A stretch of 29,121 bases of DNA from Betaproteobacteria bacterium (GCA_025356695.1 JANXSE010000113.1:1-29121); one strand, 5' to 3'. Positions 14,741-23,614 are shown, counted from the first letter of the stretch. A program made the numbers and translations. The notes: generated by a model from the sequence alone, not told the origin.

Positions 14741-15832
14741 TCAAAGCCGCAACAAACGCATGGCGTTGCCGCCGATGATGAGTTCGCGTTCGCTGGCGCT
14801 GAGCGCGCTCAAACGCTCGACAATATCGACCGGCCGGTCGTAACCCATGTCGGCCGGATAATCGCTGCCGATGACCACGCGGTCGGCGCCGACCTGGCGC
14901 ACCAGATTGGTGAGTATCTCGTTACTGTGCGCGATGGTGTCGTAGTAAAAACGGCGCAGATAGCTCGAAGGTGGTTTTTTCATATGCCGCGTTTCCGGCC
15001 GCACCGTGCTGCCGTGGTCCATGCGCCCGATCAGCGCCGGAAACGTTCCGCCCGCGTGCGGCAGCACGACCACCAGTTCGGGAAACGCATCCATTACGCC
15101 ACCGAACACCAGCGAGGCAGCGGCAATGCCGGTTTCGTACGGATTGCTCAAAAAATTGATCAGGTAGTAATTGCGCACGCGCTCGCCGCCCAGCGGCGCC
15201 AGCGGATGCAGCAGCAGCGGCAGGCGCAGCGCCTCGGCGCGCGCATAAACCGGCCAGAACGATTTGTCGTCGAGGTTTTTGCCGTTGATATGCGTCGCCA
15301 TATACACGCCGCGGATGCCGGGCAGCGCCGCTGCACGCTCGATTTCCCTGACCGCAAGTTCAGGCGCCTGCATCGGCAGTGCGGCAAGGCCGAGAAAACG
15401 CTGCGGATATTTCTGGTGCGCGGCGGCCAGAGCGTCGTTTTGCGTCTGGCACAACTTCGCGCCGAACGCCGGCGGCGCCCAGTAGACCATCGGGTTGGAC
15501 AGCGACAACGCATGAATATCCACGCCGGCGGCGTCCATCGCCTTCAAGCGCGTATCGAGATCAAAACGGCTCGGCTCGAATACCTGGCGCATGCCCGGCA
15601 GGTCGAAGGTCACTTCACCGCGCGCATTTTTGCCGATCTTGGCCCCGTTCGCCGCGCCTTCGCGCGTCAGCAGTTCCACATACTCGGTCGACGCCCAGTG
15701 CGCATGTACGTCAATTGCCGGCACGCTGTAGCCGCGCATGCCGCGGTTGGCCGGCATTGCCGCACAGCCGGCCAGCAGGCTGCCCGCTGCCGCCGACAAG
15801 CCCAGCATGAATCTGCGACGATTGTTGCGCAT
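14741..15832 (-). CDS. Amidohydrolase 2 (ACMSD-like) family lipoprotein with Tat-like signal
   Basis: The protein has 363 residues from the ATG at 15832, preceded by GGGGAGAG. The N-terminus combines a twin-arginine motif (N-R-R-R-F-M) with a lipobox (L-L-A-G-C23), suggesting a folded, lipid-anchored exported enzyme. The metal-binding H43-A-H45 follows at DVHAHW, with later ligands H210 (LLLHPLAP), H260 (VLPHAGG) and D325 (IGSDYPAD). This is the pattern of the amidohydrolase 2 family, which includes ACMSD and related decarboxylases or hydrolases. Export is unusual, since most ACMSD-like enzymes are cytoplasmic. Two Bug receptor genes follow in the same direction, so extracytoplasmic processing followed by capture of a carboxylate is plausible. 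Substrate not assignable. Confidence 0.88.
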   Translation of the reverse strand: MRNNRRRFMLGLSAAAGSLLAGCAAMPANRGMRGYSVPAIDVHAHWASTEYVELLTREGAANGAKIGKNARGEVTFDLPGMRQVFEPSRFDLDTRLKAMDAAGVDIHALSLSNPMVYWAPPAFGAKLCQTQNDALAAAHQKYPQRFLGLAALPMQAPELAVREIERAAALPGIRGVYMATHINGKNLDDKSFWPVYARAEALRLPLLLHPLAPLGGERVRNYYLINFLSNPYETGIAAASLVFGGVMDAFPELVVVLPHAGGTFPALIGRMDHGSTVRPETRHMKKPPSSYLRRFYYDTIAHSNEILTNLVRQVGADRVVIGSDYPADMGYDRPVDIVERLSALSASERELIIGGNAMRLLRL

Positions 15833-16003
15833 CTCTCCCCCTCCATCCATTTGTTGTTGGTGTAAAACTGTTTTCCTGCACGCTACCGCCGGGTCGCCAC
15901 CGGCGTCAAGCAAATCCACCCTGCGATCGGGGTTTGCGCGCGCGAGTACTCAGGCTATGCTGGCGCTTCGTCGTCATTCGTTATACGCGCTGCCGGAAAA
16001 ATC

Positions 16004-17794
16004 ATGCATCTACTCGAACAAACCGCCGTCTTTCTGCTCACCGCCGTGCTGATGGTGCCGCTGTTTCAGCGGTTCAAACTCGGCGCCGTGCTTGGTTACC
16101 TCGCCGCCGGCATGGTCATCGGCCCGTGGGGGCTCGCTATCGTCGGCGAACTGGAATCGACCATGCAGTTCGCCGAGTTCGGCGTTGTGCTGCTGCTATT
16201 CCTGATCGGACTCGAACTCGATCCGGTGCGGCTGTGGGCCTTGCGTCACACCGTGTTCGGCCTCGGCGGCGCGCAAGTCGCCGCCACCGGTCTGGTGCTG
16301 GGCATGTTCGGCTACGCAATCGGCCTGTCGTGGCAGGCGGCGCTGATCGCCGGGCTCGGCTGCGCGCTGTCGTCGACCGCGCTGGTGTTGTCTTCGCTGG
16401 CCGAACGCGGCCAGTTGATCACGCGCCACGGCCGCGAAGCCTTCGCCGTCCTGCTGTTTCAGGATCTGGCGGTGATTCCGCTGCTGGCTTTGTTACCGCT
16501 GCTCGGTTCCGAACAAACGCACGGTGGCGCAAACTGGCTGGCCGCGGCGAAAGGCCTGGCGGCGATAGCCGTCGTCATCGCCGCCAGTCGCATCATCGTG
16601 CGGCCCGCGCTCAAATTCATCGCGCGCCACAGCAGCCGCGAAGTGTTCACCGCTGCGGCACTTCTGCTGGTGATCGGCACCTCACTGGTGATGGAAAAAA
16701 TCGGGCTGTCGATGTCGCTCGGCGCTTTTCTCGCCGGCGTACTGCTTGCCGACTCCGAATTCCGCCACGAACTCGAAGCCGACATCGAACCGTTCAAGGG
16801 CCTGCTGCTCGGGCTCTTTTTCATGGCGGTCGGCATGAGCGCCAACCTCGGCCTCATACACACCGCACCACTGATGGTGTTCGGCTTGGCACTCGGCCTG
16901 ATGCTGATCAAGTTCGCCATCATGTACGGCATCGGCCGCATCATCGGCGCGCCCAACGACACCGCGCAACGTCTCGCCGTTTCGCTCGCGCAGGGCGGTG
17001 AATTCGCCTTCGTGCTGTTTTCCGCCGCCGCCGCACTCGGCGTGTTTGATCAGCGCACCACCGAACTGCTGGTGATGGCGGTGACGCTGTCGATGCTGCT
17101 GGCGCCCTTCGCCTTCGCCGCGCACGAGCGCGCGCTGGCGCACTGGCTGGAAAAACGCGCCGAACCCGAATACGACAGTATCGACGGCCCCGGCAATCCG
17201 GTCATCATCGCCGGCTACGGCCGCTTCGGCCAAATCGTCTCGCGCGTGCTGCGCATGTGCGGCTACGCGTCGACCGCGCTCGAAGTGAACTATCAGCAGG
17301 TCGATTTTGTGCGCAAATTCGGCAACACGATTTATTTCGGCGACGCCTCACGGCTCGATCTGCTGAACGCGGCGAAAACCGGCGACGCAAAACTCTTTGT
17401 GCTCGCCATTGACGATGTCGAGGCCTCGGTGAAGACCGCAGCGCTGGTGCGGCGGCATTTTCCCGACCTGCCGATCCTCGCGCGCGCGCGCAACCGCGTG
17501 CATTATTTCCGCCTGCGCAATCTCGGCGTCAAGCTGATTTATCGCGAAACATTTTTATCGAGTCTGGAAGTCGCGCATCAGGCGCTGCTGCGCGTCGGCT
17601 TCGGCGTCTCGGCGGCGCAGCGCGCCGTGGCGCTGTTCAAGCAGCATGACGAAGCGCTGCTCAATACGCAGGCCGCGGTCCAGCACGATGAAGCGCAGCT
17701 GATCCGCATCTCGCAGGAAGCGGCGGCACAACTGCAGGAAGTGTTCGAAGCGGACGCTGCCGGCTTCGAACGGCAGCGCGACGACAGCACCTAG
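16004..17794 (+). CDS. Kef-type CPA2 monovalent cation/H+ antiporter
   Basis: The 596-residue protein has an N-terminal Na+/H+-exchanger domain (about 1-375, roughly a dozen hydrophobic segments), including VVLLLFLIGLELDP and FQDLAVIPLLALLPLL. A cytoplasmic TrkA-N/RCK domain starts near residue 398 with the nucleotide motif IIAGYGRFGQIV and continues through YFGDASRLDLL and ILARARNRVHYFRLRNLG. This matches KefB/KefC architecture and length. In E. coli, KefB and KefC are held closed by glutathione and opened by glutathione adducts, protecting against electrophiles. Such gating here is inferred from family and context (gor, yfcG). KefB and KefC cannot be told apart from the sequence, so no symbol is given. 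No kefF/kefG-like ancillary gene is adjacent. The Shine-Dalgarno is weak (GGAAA). Confidence 0.92.
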   Translation: MHLLEQTAVFLLTAVLMVPLFQRFKLGAVLGYLAAGMVIGPWGLAIVGELESTMQFAEFGVVLLLFLIGLELDPVRLWALRHTVFGLGGAQVAATGLVLGMFGYAIGLSWQAALIAGLGCALSSTALVLSSLAERGQLITRHGREAFAVLLFQDLAVIPLLALLPLLGSEQTHGGANWLAAAKGLAAIAVVIAASRIIVRPALKFIARHSSREVFTAAALLLVIGTSLVMEKIGLSMSLGAFLAGVLLADSEFRHELEADIEPFKGLLLGLFFMAVGMSANLGLIHTAPLMVFGLALGLMLIKFAIMYGIGRIIGAPNDTAQRLAVSLAQGGEFAFVLFSAAAALGVFDQRTTELLVMAVTLSMLLAPFAFAAHERALAHWLEKRAEPEYDSIDGPGNPVIIAGYGRFGQIVSRVLRMCGYASTALEVNYQQVDFVRKFGNTIYFGDASRLDLLNAAKTGDAKLFVLAIDDVEASVKTAALVRRHFPDLPILARARNRVHYFRLRNLGVKLIYRETFLSSLEVAHQALLRVGFGVSAAQRAVALFKQHDEALLNTQAAVQHDEAQLIRISQEAAAQLQEVFEADAAGFERQRDDST

Positions 17795-17812
17795 GAAGTA
17801 TCTAAACAACCA

Positions 17813-17904
17813 CCGTTCGCCCCGAGCCTGTCGAAGGGCAAGCATTCCAGTGCCTTGGTTTTGTGCGACGCCCGTTCATGGTTCGACAAGCTCACCACGA
17901 ACGG
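17813..17904. repeat. REP-like inverted-repeat element
   Basis: Two arms of about 23 bp face each other in the gap between the convergent antiporter and SMP-30 genes. The left arm, 17813-17835, begins CCGTTCGCCCCGAGCC; the right arm, 17882-17904, read on the minus strand begins CCGTTCGTGGTGAGCT. Both share the cores CCGTTCG, GAGC and GTCGAA. From memory, elements with these cores are dispersed in many proteobacterial intergenic regions. The RNA could fold into a long hairpin and act as a terminator or mRNA stabiliser. Confidence 0.75.
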
Positions 17905-17934
17905 AATGGCCATTCAACCCTTCTTTCGGCATAT

Positions 17935-18861
17935 TTACTTGCCCAAACGATCCGGCCCCTGCGTCAGCGTTTGAATTTTATATACACCTTCACGCGCGGT
18001 GATGTACAGGATGCTCTTGTTCGACCCTGAGAACGCAACGTTGGTTGCCTTGCGCGGCACCGGCACATTGCCGAGGTAATTGCCGGCAGGATCGAAAATC
18101 TGGATACCGGTCACGCTGGTAACGAATATTCTGCCTGCGCGATCAATCGCCATGCCGTCGCCGCCCGAATCCTCACCCGCAGCGATGTTCTGCATGCGCG
18201 CATAGGGCCGGCGGTTGGCGAGTTTGCCGTCCGTTTGTATGTCGTATTGCCAGAGCGTGTGATCAACGGTGTCGGCAACGATCAGCACTTTGCCATCGAG
18301 AGAAATGGTCAAACCGTTGGGCCGTATCATGCGGTCATCGGCAACAAACGCTTTCGCGGCACCCGGTGGCAGGTAATAGACATGCACCTTGCGGCCCGGC
18401 ACCACCGGCCGCGGGCCCGGATCGGTAAAATAAATCCCGCCCTTTGCATCAACGATCAGATCGTTGGGTTGCATCATTACGTTGATACCGTCGCCGCGCG
18501 TCACTTCAGTGACCTTGCCGTCCCGGCCAAAACGGCGCACGCGTTTACCCGCAGCCTCAATGCCAAGCAGGTCGCCGTTACGATCGTAAGCAAGGCCGTT
18601 GGTCTCATCGGTTTTTTCAAACGCAATCGAAATATTGCCCTGCGGATCGAGCCGGTGCACGCGCGACGCGCGCAAATCGGTGAAATACAAACCGCCATCG
18701 GCCATCGGCAGCGGGCCCTCGGTGAACATGAAGCCTTCACGCACCAGATCAAGTTTCGCCTCGGGCGCAATCACACCGGTCAAACCACCCGTCGATTGCG
18801 TACCGGCGCAACCCGCGCACAACAACAAGGCGCCGGCGAGCGCCATCCATTTTGTATTCAT
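17935..18861 (-). CDS. SMP-30/gluconolactonase-like lipoprotein
   Basis: The protein has 308 residues from the ATG at 18861 with GGGAGGGG upstream. The N-terminus MNTKWMALAGALLLCAGC18 has a lipobox, so it is probably lipid-anchored in the envelope. The mature part is a six-bladed beta-propeller of the SMP-30/gluconolactonase type: GFMFTEGPLPMADGGLYFTD (with the family's metal-ligand Glu in TEGP), NGLAYDRNGDLLGIE, QPNDLIVDAKGGIYFTDPG, RPNGLTISLDGKVLIVADT and SGGDGMAIDRAGRIFVTS. Family members hydrolyse lactones in a Ca2+-dependent way, but many have unknown substrates. It lies 52 nt downstream of the molybdenum hydroxylase gene and is probably co-transcribed with it, so it may act on that enzyme's product. 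Confidence 0.9.
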   Translation of the reverse strand: MNTKWMALAGALLLCAGCAGTQSTGGLTGVIAPEAKLDLVREGFMFTEGPLPMADGGLYFTDLRASRVHRLDPQGNISIAFEKTDETNGLAYDRNGDLLGIEAAGKRVRRFGRDGKVTEVTRGDGINVMMQPNDLIVDAKGGIYFTDPGPRPVVPGRKVHVYYLPPGAAKAFVADDRMIRPNGLTISLDGKVLIVADTVDHTLWQYDIQTDGKLANRRPYARMQNIAAGEDSGGDGMAIDRAGRIFVTSVTGIQIFDPAGNYLGNVPVPRKATNVAFSGSNKSILYITAREGVYKIQTLTQGPDRLGK

Positions 18862-18913
18862 TGCATCCCCTCCCGTTTAAACCGGCTGGTTTTTGTTATT
18901 GCCGGAAATTCAA

Positions 18914-21187
18914 TTAACTGCTGCGTGCCGCCTGTATCGCCTGCCACACGAGCGGCGGCGTGAACGGCATGTCGAGTTGTTTGATGCCGAGCGGACGCAG
19001 CGCGTCGATCACCGCATTGGACAACGCCGGCAGCGAACCGCTGCAACCCGATTCGCCGACACCCTTGGCGCCGAGCGCATTGGTTGGCGTCGGCACCGCG
19101 TGTTCATGCACGTCGATCGCCGGCAACCAGCCGGCGCGCGGCATCGCGTAATCGAGAAAGCTGCCGGAGAGCAATTGACCTGACGCGTCGTAGACAGCGT
19201 GTTCGCCGAACGCCTGCCCGATACCCTGCACAACGCCGCCGTGCACCTGGCCTTCGACCAGCACCGGATTAATCACGGTACCGAGATCGTCGACCGTGGT
19301 ATAGCGCGCAATTGACGCGACACCGGTGTCGGGATCGATTTCGACTTCGACAATATGGCAGCCGTTCGGATAACTCACGCCGAAAGCGCCTTCGGCCATG
19401 CTGTTGAGTGGATGCGGCGTTGTTTTGGCCAGCGCATGCGCCAATTCGACAAAGCCGAGCGAACGGTCGCCCGCATGATAGCGGCCTTCGCTGTAACGCA
19501 GTTCGTTCTCCGCTGCTTTAAGCGCGGCGGCGGCATGCGGGCGCGCGACTTCAATCAGTTTTTTGCCAAGCACCCGAAACACGCTGCCGGTACCCAGCAC
19601 GCCGCGCGAACCGCCGGTGCCGCTGCCGGCCAACGCCGCGGTCGTCGGTTTGGCATCAAATTTAATGTTGACTGCAGCGATGCCGAGTTCAGCGGCAACA
19701 ATGTCCGGAAACACCGTTTCGTGGCCCTGGCCCGATGAATGCGTAACCGCGAGCAGCGTCATTTTTCCTTCGTGATCGAATTCAACCGCGACCTGATCGT
19801 TGCCGGTACCGCCGCCGCCCGCTTCTAGATAGGTTGAAATGCCGATGCCGCGCAATTTGCCGGCGCGCGTCGACGCCTCGCGCCGCTTCGCAAAACCGGC
19901 CCAGTCGGCGCGTTTTAACGCGTCATCCATCACTGCTTCGAATTCGCCCGAATCGTAAACGCCGGCATTGGCTGTTTTGTACGGCATCGCCGAGGGCGGC
20001 ACGAAGTTCTTGCGCCGCAAGGCCACCGGATCGAAACCGTGTTCATGTGCGGCGTAATCGACGAGGCGTTCGATTGCATAAGCAACATCCGGACGCCCGG
20101 CGCCGCGATAGGCCGACACGGGTGCTGCATTGGTAAAGGCCAGACGCGAGCGCGCATAGAGTGCGGGCACGCGGTAAACGCCGCCGATGGTGACGGTGAC
20201 ATTGCGCGAGGCAATGAAGGAACCGAAAGCCGCCGCATAAGCGCCGATATCGCAATGGTGATCGAAACGGATAGCGAGAAATTTACCGTCGGCGTCGAGC
20301 GCGATTTCGCCGCCGAGATTCAGTGCGCGGCCCTGAAAATCGCTGCTGAACGATTCACTGCGCGAACCGACCCATTTGACCGGACGGCCGAGCCGGCGTG
20401 CCGCCAGCATCGCCGCGATGTATTCGGGATAGGCCGGGCCGCGAATACCGAAGCTGCCGCCGACGTCCTGCGTCGCAATTTTTATTTTGTCCTGCGGCAC
20501 ACCCGAGACCGCCGACAACTGGCCGCGCATACCGCCCACTCCCTGCAGCGGCACATACAGCGTATAGACCTCGCTCGCCGCGTCGAAAGCAACGAGGCAG
20601 GCGCGCGGCTCCAGCGGATTGCCGACGAGGCGCTGGCTGTCGATAGTGAGTTTGCTGGTGAACTTTGCCTGCGCGAACGCCGCTGCCACCGCCACCGCAT
20701 CGCCGGATTCAAAATCGAACGCAAGATTGCCCGGCACGCCGGCGTGTATCAGCGGTGCACCCGGCGCGGTAGCCGCATCGAAGCCGATCACCGCCGGCAA
20801 ATCGTTGTAGTCGATTTCGACAAGGTCGCGGCCTTCTTCGGCAATCGCTTCCGATTCGGCGACGATCATCGCTACCGGCTCGCCGAGAAAACGCACGCGC
20901 TCCTGCGCCAGCACCGGATAAAACGGCTTGTGCAGGTTCATGCCATCGCGACCGGGGTAGCTGACGATGTTCGGCATCGATTTGAACGCCGCGGCTTTGG
21001 CGTCGTCGCCGGTCAGCACCGCGACCACGCGCGGATGCGCCAGGGCGCGTTTGGGGTCGAGGCGCTTGATTTCGGCGTGAGCACGATCAGCGCGCAGAAA
21101 CACCGCATACAGTTGCTGCGGCAGATTGCAGTCGGCGGTATAGCGGCCGTGGCCGGTAGTCAGGCGTTGATCTTCGCGACGCAGCAT
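18914..21187 (-). CDS. Xanthine dehydrogenase-family molybdopterin-binding large subunit
   Basis: The protein has 757 residues from the ATG at 21187 (MLRREDQRLTTGHGRYTADC, the usual N-terminus of CoxL-like proteins); the upstream extension starts at TTG and lacks similarity. It is the Mo-cofactor subunit of the molybdenum hydroxylases. Motifs seen are GGSFGIRGPAYPEYIAAM, an active-site loop AYRGAGRP, GSGTGGSRGVLGTGSV, GQVHGGVVQGIGQAF and the catalytic Glu in GVGESG. The loop is the AYRGAGR type of form II enzymes, not the Cys-containing loop of true CO dehydrogenase, so CO oxidation is unlikely. Such enzymes normally need an iron-sulfur small subunit and a FAD subunit; neither is in the window. 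The start has only a weak ribosome-binding site. Substrate unknown. Confidence 0.92.
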   Translation of the reverse strand: MLRREDQRLTTGHGRYTADCNLPQQLYAVFLRADRAHAEIKRLDPKRALAHPRVVAVLTGDDAKAAAFKSMPNIVSYPGRDGMNLHKPFYPVLAQERVRFLGEPVAMIVAESEAIAEEGRDLVEIDYNDLPAVIGFDAATAPGAPLIHAGVPGNLAFDFESGDAVAVAAAFAQAKFTSKLTIDSQRLVGNPLEPRACLVAFDAASEVYTLYVPLQGVGGMRGQLSAVSGVPQDKIKIATQDVGGSFGIRGPAYPEYIAAMLAARRLGRPVKWVGSRSESFSSDFQGRALNLGGEIALDADGKFLAIRFDHHCDIGAYAAAFGSFIASRNVTVTIGGVYRVPALYARSRLAFTNAAPVSAYRGAGRPDVAYAIERLVDYAAHEHGFDPVALRRKNFVPPSAMPYKTANAGVYDSGEFEAVMDDALKRADWAGFAKRREASTRAGKLRGIGISTYLEAGGGGTGNDQVAVEFDHEGKMTLLAVTHSSGQGHETVFPDIVAAELGIAAVNIKFDAKPTTAALAGSGTGGSRGVLGTGSVFRVLGKKLIEVARPHAAAALKAAENELRYSEGRYHAGDRSLGFVELAHALAKTTPHPLNSMAEGAFGVSYPNGCHIVEVEIDPDTGVASIARYTTVDDLGTVINPVLVEGQVHGGVVQGIGQAFGEHAVYDASGQLLSGSFLDYAMPRAGWLPAIDVHEHAVPTPTNALGAKGVGESGCSGSLPALSNAVIDALRPLGIKQLDMPFTPPLVWQAIQAARSS

Positions 21188-21362
21188 GGGGGATTTCTTC
21201 AAAGTTGAACCTGCCGCAAGCTTTACCGATGCCGCCGCCGCCGTCAAGGCGGATACCCGCCGCAGACTGCTGCATACGGACGGCAAATGGTGATAGGCTT
21301 ATTCGGCGGTGCTCAAAACAAAAAAACACGACGGCGCCGCAACACCGCTACCGGGAGGAATC

Positions 21363-22679
21363 ATGCGACGCAAAGCGAAAAATCCGCAACTGTCCGATGC
21401 ATTGCCGGTCGCCGGCAACGGTCTGCTCGACCGCCGCGCCTTTCTGCACGGTGGCGCGGCAATGGCGGCCACCATTACCGGCTATGCCGTCGTCAAGAGT
21501 GCAGCGGCCGAACCGCTCAAGGACGATGCATGGAGTCTGGTGCCGGGCGCGGTGACCAAACCGTACGAACAGCGCTCGCGCTTCGAAGAAAAAGTCGTGC
21601 GCACGCTGACCAATCCGAAGGGCGAGACACGCGTGCAGAATGCGCGCACGCCGCTGCATCTTCTGAACGGCACGATCACGCCGGCCGGGCAGCATTTCGT
21701 GGTGGCGCAAAGCGGCGCACCCGACATCGATCCGGCGCAACACCGCATCGCCATCCACGGCCTGGTCAAACAACCGCTGGTCTTCACGCTCGATGCGCTG
21801 GCGCGTTATCCGATGGTGACGCGCACCTGCTTCATCGAATGCGGCGGCAACAGCGCGCCGATGTTCTCGCCGACGCCGATGCAGGGCAATCTGCAGGCGC
21901 TGCACGGCATGGTGTCGTGTTCTGAATGGACCGGCGTGCTGCTCTCCACGTTGCTCGAAGAAACCGGCATCGATCCGAAAGCCAGATGGCTGATCGCCGA
22001 AGGCGCCGACGCACCGACATTGACGCGCAGCGTGCCGCTCTCCAAAGGCCTCGACGACGCGATGATCGCCTTGTATCAGAACGGCGAACGCCTGATGCCC
22101 GCCAACGGTTATCCGGCGCGCCTGCTGTTGCCGGGCTGGGAAGGCAACATGAGCATCAAGTGGCTGCGCCGCATCAAGCTGACCGATGCGCCAGGCATGA
22201 CCTTCCCCGAGACGAAAACCTATACGCAGCTGCTGCCCGACGGCAAGGCCTACCAGTTTTATTTCATCGAAGAAGTGAAATCATTCATCACCCATCCGTC
22301 GCCCGATCTGAAAATGAGCGGCACGGGCTTTTACGAAATTTCCGGCCTTGCGTTTTCGGGCGACGGCAAGATCGCGCGTGTGATGGTCTCCGCCGACAGC
22401 GGCAAAAGCTGGGCGCAGGCGGTGCTGCAGGAACCGGTGCTGAGCAAGTCGTTCACGCGCTTCAGGCTGCCGTGGCGCTGGGACGGCGGCCCGGCGGTCC
22501 TGCAAAGCCGCGCCTGGGACGACAAGGGCAACTTCCAGCCGACGCGTGCTGAATTCGTCGCTGCGCGCGGCGAACTGAAGGCGCCGCTGTCGATGGTGGC
22601 GTTTCCGAACCAGCATTTCAACGGCATCACCAGCTGGGGCATAGACGCCAACGGGGAGGTCAAACATGTTTACGCGTAA
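21363..22679 (+). CDS. soxC: SoxC-like sulfite dehydrogenase, molybdopterin subunit
   Basis: The protein has 438 residues from the ATG at 21363, preceded by GGGAGGA; a start at 21309 would put the Tat signal too far in. The Tat signal is D23-R-R-A-F-L-H-G followed by GAAMAATITGYAVV, so the folded Mo-enzyme is exported to the periplasm. The sulfite oxidase-type domain carries the Mo-ligand Cys in FIEC160GGN. The C-terminal dimerisation domain includes VMVSADSGKSWAQAVL. It is closest to SoxC, the large subunit of the Sox sulfur dehydrogenase. A c-type cytochrome gene overlaps its end by 14 nt, matching the soxCD arrangement. SoxXYZAB are not in the window, so it may instead be a stand-alone sulfite dehydrogenase; the symbol reflects family only. 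Confidence 0.9.
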   Translation: MRRKAKNPQLSDALPVAGNGLLDRRAFLHGGAAMAATITGYAVVKSAAAEPLKDDAWSLVPGAVTKPYEQRSRFEEKVVRTLTNPKGETRVQNARTPLHLLNGTITPAGQHFVVAQSGAPDIDPAQHRIAIHGLVKQPLVFTLDALARYPMVTRTCFIECGGNSAPMFSPTPMQGNLQALHGMVSCSEWTGVLLSTLLEETGIDPKARWLIAEGADAPTLTRSVPLSKGLDDAMIALYQNGERLMPANGYPARLLLPGWEGNMSIKWLRRIKLTDAPGMTFPETKTYTQLLPDGKAYQFYFIEEVKSFITHPSPDLKMSGTGFYEISGLAFSGDGKIARVMVSADSGKSWAQAVLQEPVLSKSFTRFRLPWRWDGGPAVLQSRAWDDKGNFQPTRAEFVAARGELKAPLSMVAFPNQHFNGITSWGIDANGEVKHVYA

Positions 22680-23199
22680 CTCGATCGCGGTGTTTGCGGT
22701 GTTTGCGCTGCTCGCGCTCGCCAGCACCGCGCAGGCCGACGGCCCCGGACTCGGCAAACCGGTCTCGGCGGCGGACCTCGCGCCGTGGGACAGCAGCGTG
22801 ATGCCCGACGGTTCGGGCTTACCCGCCGGCAGCGGCACCGCCGCGCAGGGTGCGCAGATTTACGCGCAGAAATGCGTGGCCTGTCATGGCGAAGGCGGCA
22901 AAGGCGGCAGCGCCTCGCAACTGTTGCCGCGCGGCCCGATCACCAGTATCAACGGCGGCGAAAAAACCATCGCGAATTTCTGGCCGTATGCGTCTACACT
23001 GTTCGATTACATAAGACGCGCGATGCCGTGGCAGTCGCCGAAAACGCTGAGCAACAACGAGGTCTATGCGCTGACGGCTTATCTGCTGGCGCTGAACAAA
23101 ATCATCGATGACGGCGCCGGGCTCGATGCAGGAACGCTGGCAAAAATAAAAATGCCGAATCGCGACGGCTTCATCGTCCGCTTTCCCGATCGCATCTAG
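22666..23199 (+). CDS. Periplasmic c-type cytochrome, partner of the SoxC-like enzyme
   Basis: The protein has 177 residues from the ATG at 22666, overlapping the soxC-like stop by 14 nt, with GGGGAGG just upstream. The signal peptide MFTRNSIAVFAVFALLALASTAQA precedes the mature start DGPG. A single haem-binding motif C70-V-A-C73-H74 is present, with a probable axial Met at M120 (RRAMPWQSP), followed by the usual C-terminal helix NNEVYALTAYLLALN. It probably accepts electrons from the SoxC-like enzyme and passes them to the respiratory chain. It is shorter than a classical two-haem SoxD and has only one CxxCH. Confidence 0.9.
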   Translation: MFTRNSIAVFAVFALLALASTAQADGPGLGKPVSAADLAPWDSSVMPDGSGLPAGSGTAAQGAQIYAQKCVACHGEGGKGGSASQLLPRGPITSINGGEKTIANFWPYASTLFDYIRRAMPWQSPKTLSNNEVYALTAYLLALNKIIDDGAGLDAGTLAKIKMPNRDGFIVRFPDRI

Positions 23200-23203
23200 A
23201 TAA

Positions 23204-23575
23204 CTAGCGCGGGCCGCCGAATCCGATCGGCCGCACTTCGATACCCCAGCCGACCTGCTCGCCGAGATACGCCGCCGGATGTTTTGAGGCGATCATCACC
23301 GCCTCCTCCATGTCCTGCGCTTCGATCATGAAAAATCCACCGACCTGTTCTTTGGTCTCGGCGAACGGGCCATCGGTAACGAACGGCTTGCCACCCTTTG
23401 GCCGGATGGTGCGACTCAGCGGAAGGTCGTCGAGCGACTCCTGGGTGAGCACGCGACCGGTTTTTTGCAAAGTCTCGTCGTGGGCCGGACACTGGCTAAC
23501 CAGCGCATTGAGCTCGGCCGGCGACAGGGCGGCCATCTTTTTCGCATCGTAATAGGCAAGACAAAGAAATCTCAT
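23204..23575 (-). CDS. YCII/DGPF-domain protein C
   Basis: The 123-residue protein has the YCII fold with the signature D68-G-P-F-A-E-T-K-E, preceded by MRFLCLAYYD and followed by GGFFMIEAQDMEEAVMIASKHP and IEVRPI. DGPF proteins are small ferredoxin-like-fold proteins, typically encoded beside ECF42-type sigma factors; their biochemical role is unknown. It is the last gene of the operon that starts at 26890, 39 nt after the preceding VOC gene, and converges with the cytochrome gene (4-nt gap). Confidence 0.9.
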   Translation of the reverse strand: MRFLCLAYYDAKKMAALSPAELNALVSQCPAHDETLQKTGRVLTQESLDDLPLSRTIRPKGGKPFVTDGPFAETKEQVGGFFMIEAQDMEEAVMIASKHPAAYLGEQVGWGIEVRPIGFGGPR

Positions 23576-23614
23576 AAAGCTTTCCGCTCAAATATCCGGG
23601 CAACGAGGTTGCCG

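Noticed and set aside
18914..21187. Aerobic CO dehydrogenase CoxL
   Set aside because: The active-site loop is AYRGAGR, not the Cys-containing loop of form I CO dehydrogenase, and CoxM and CoxS are absent.
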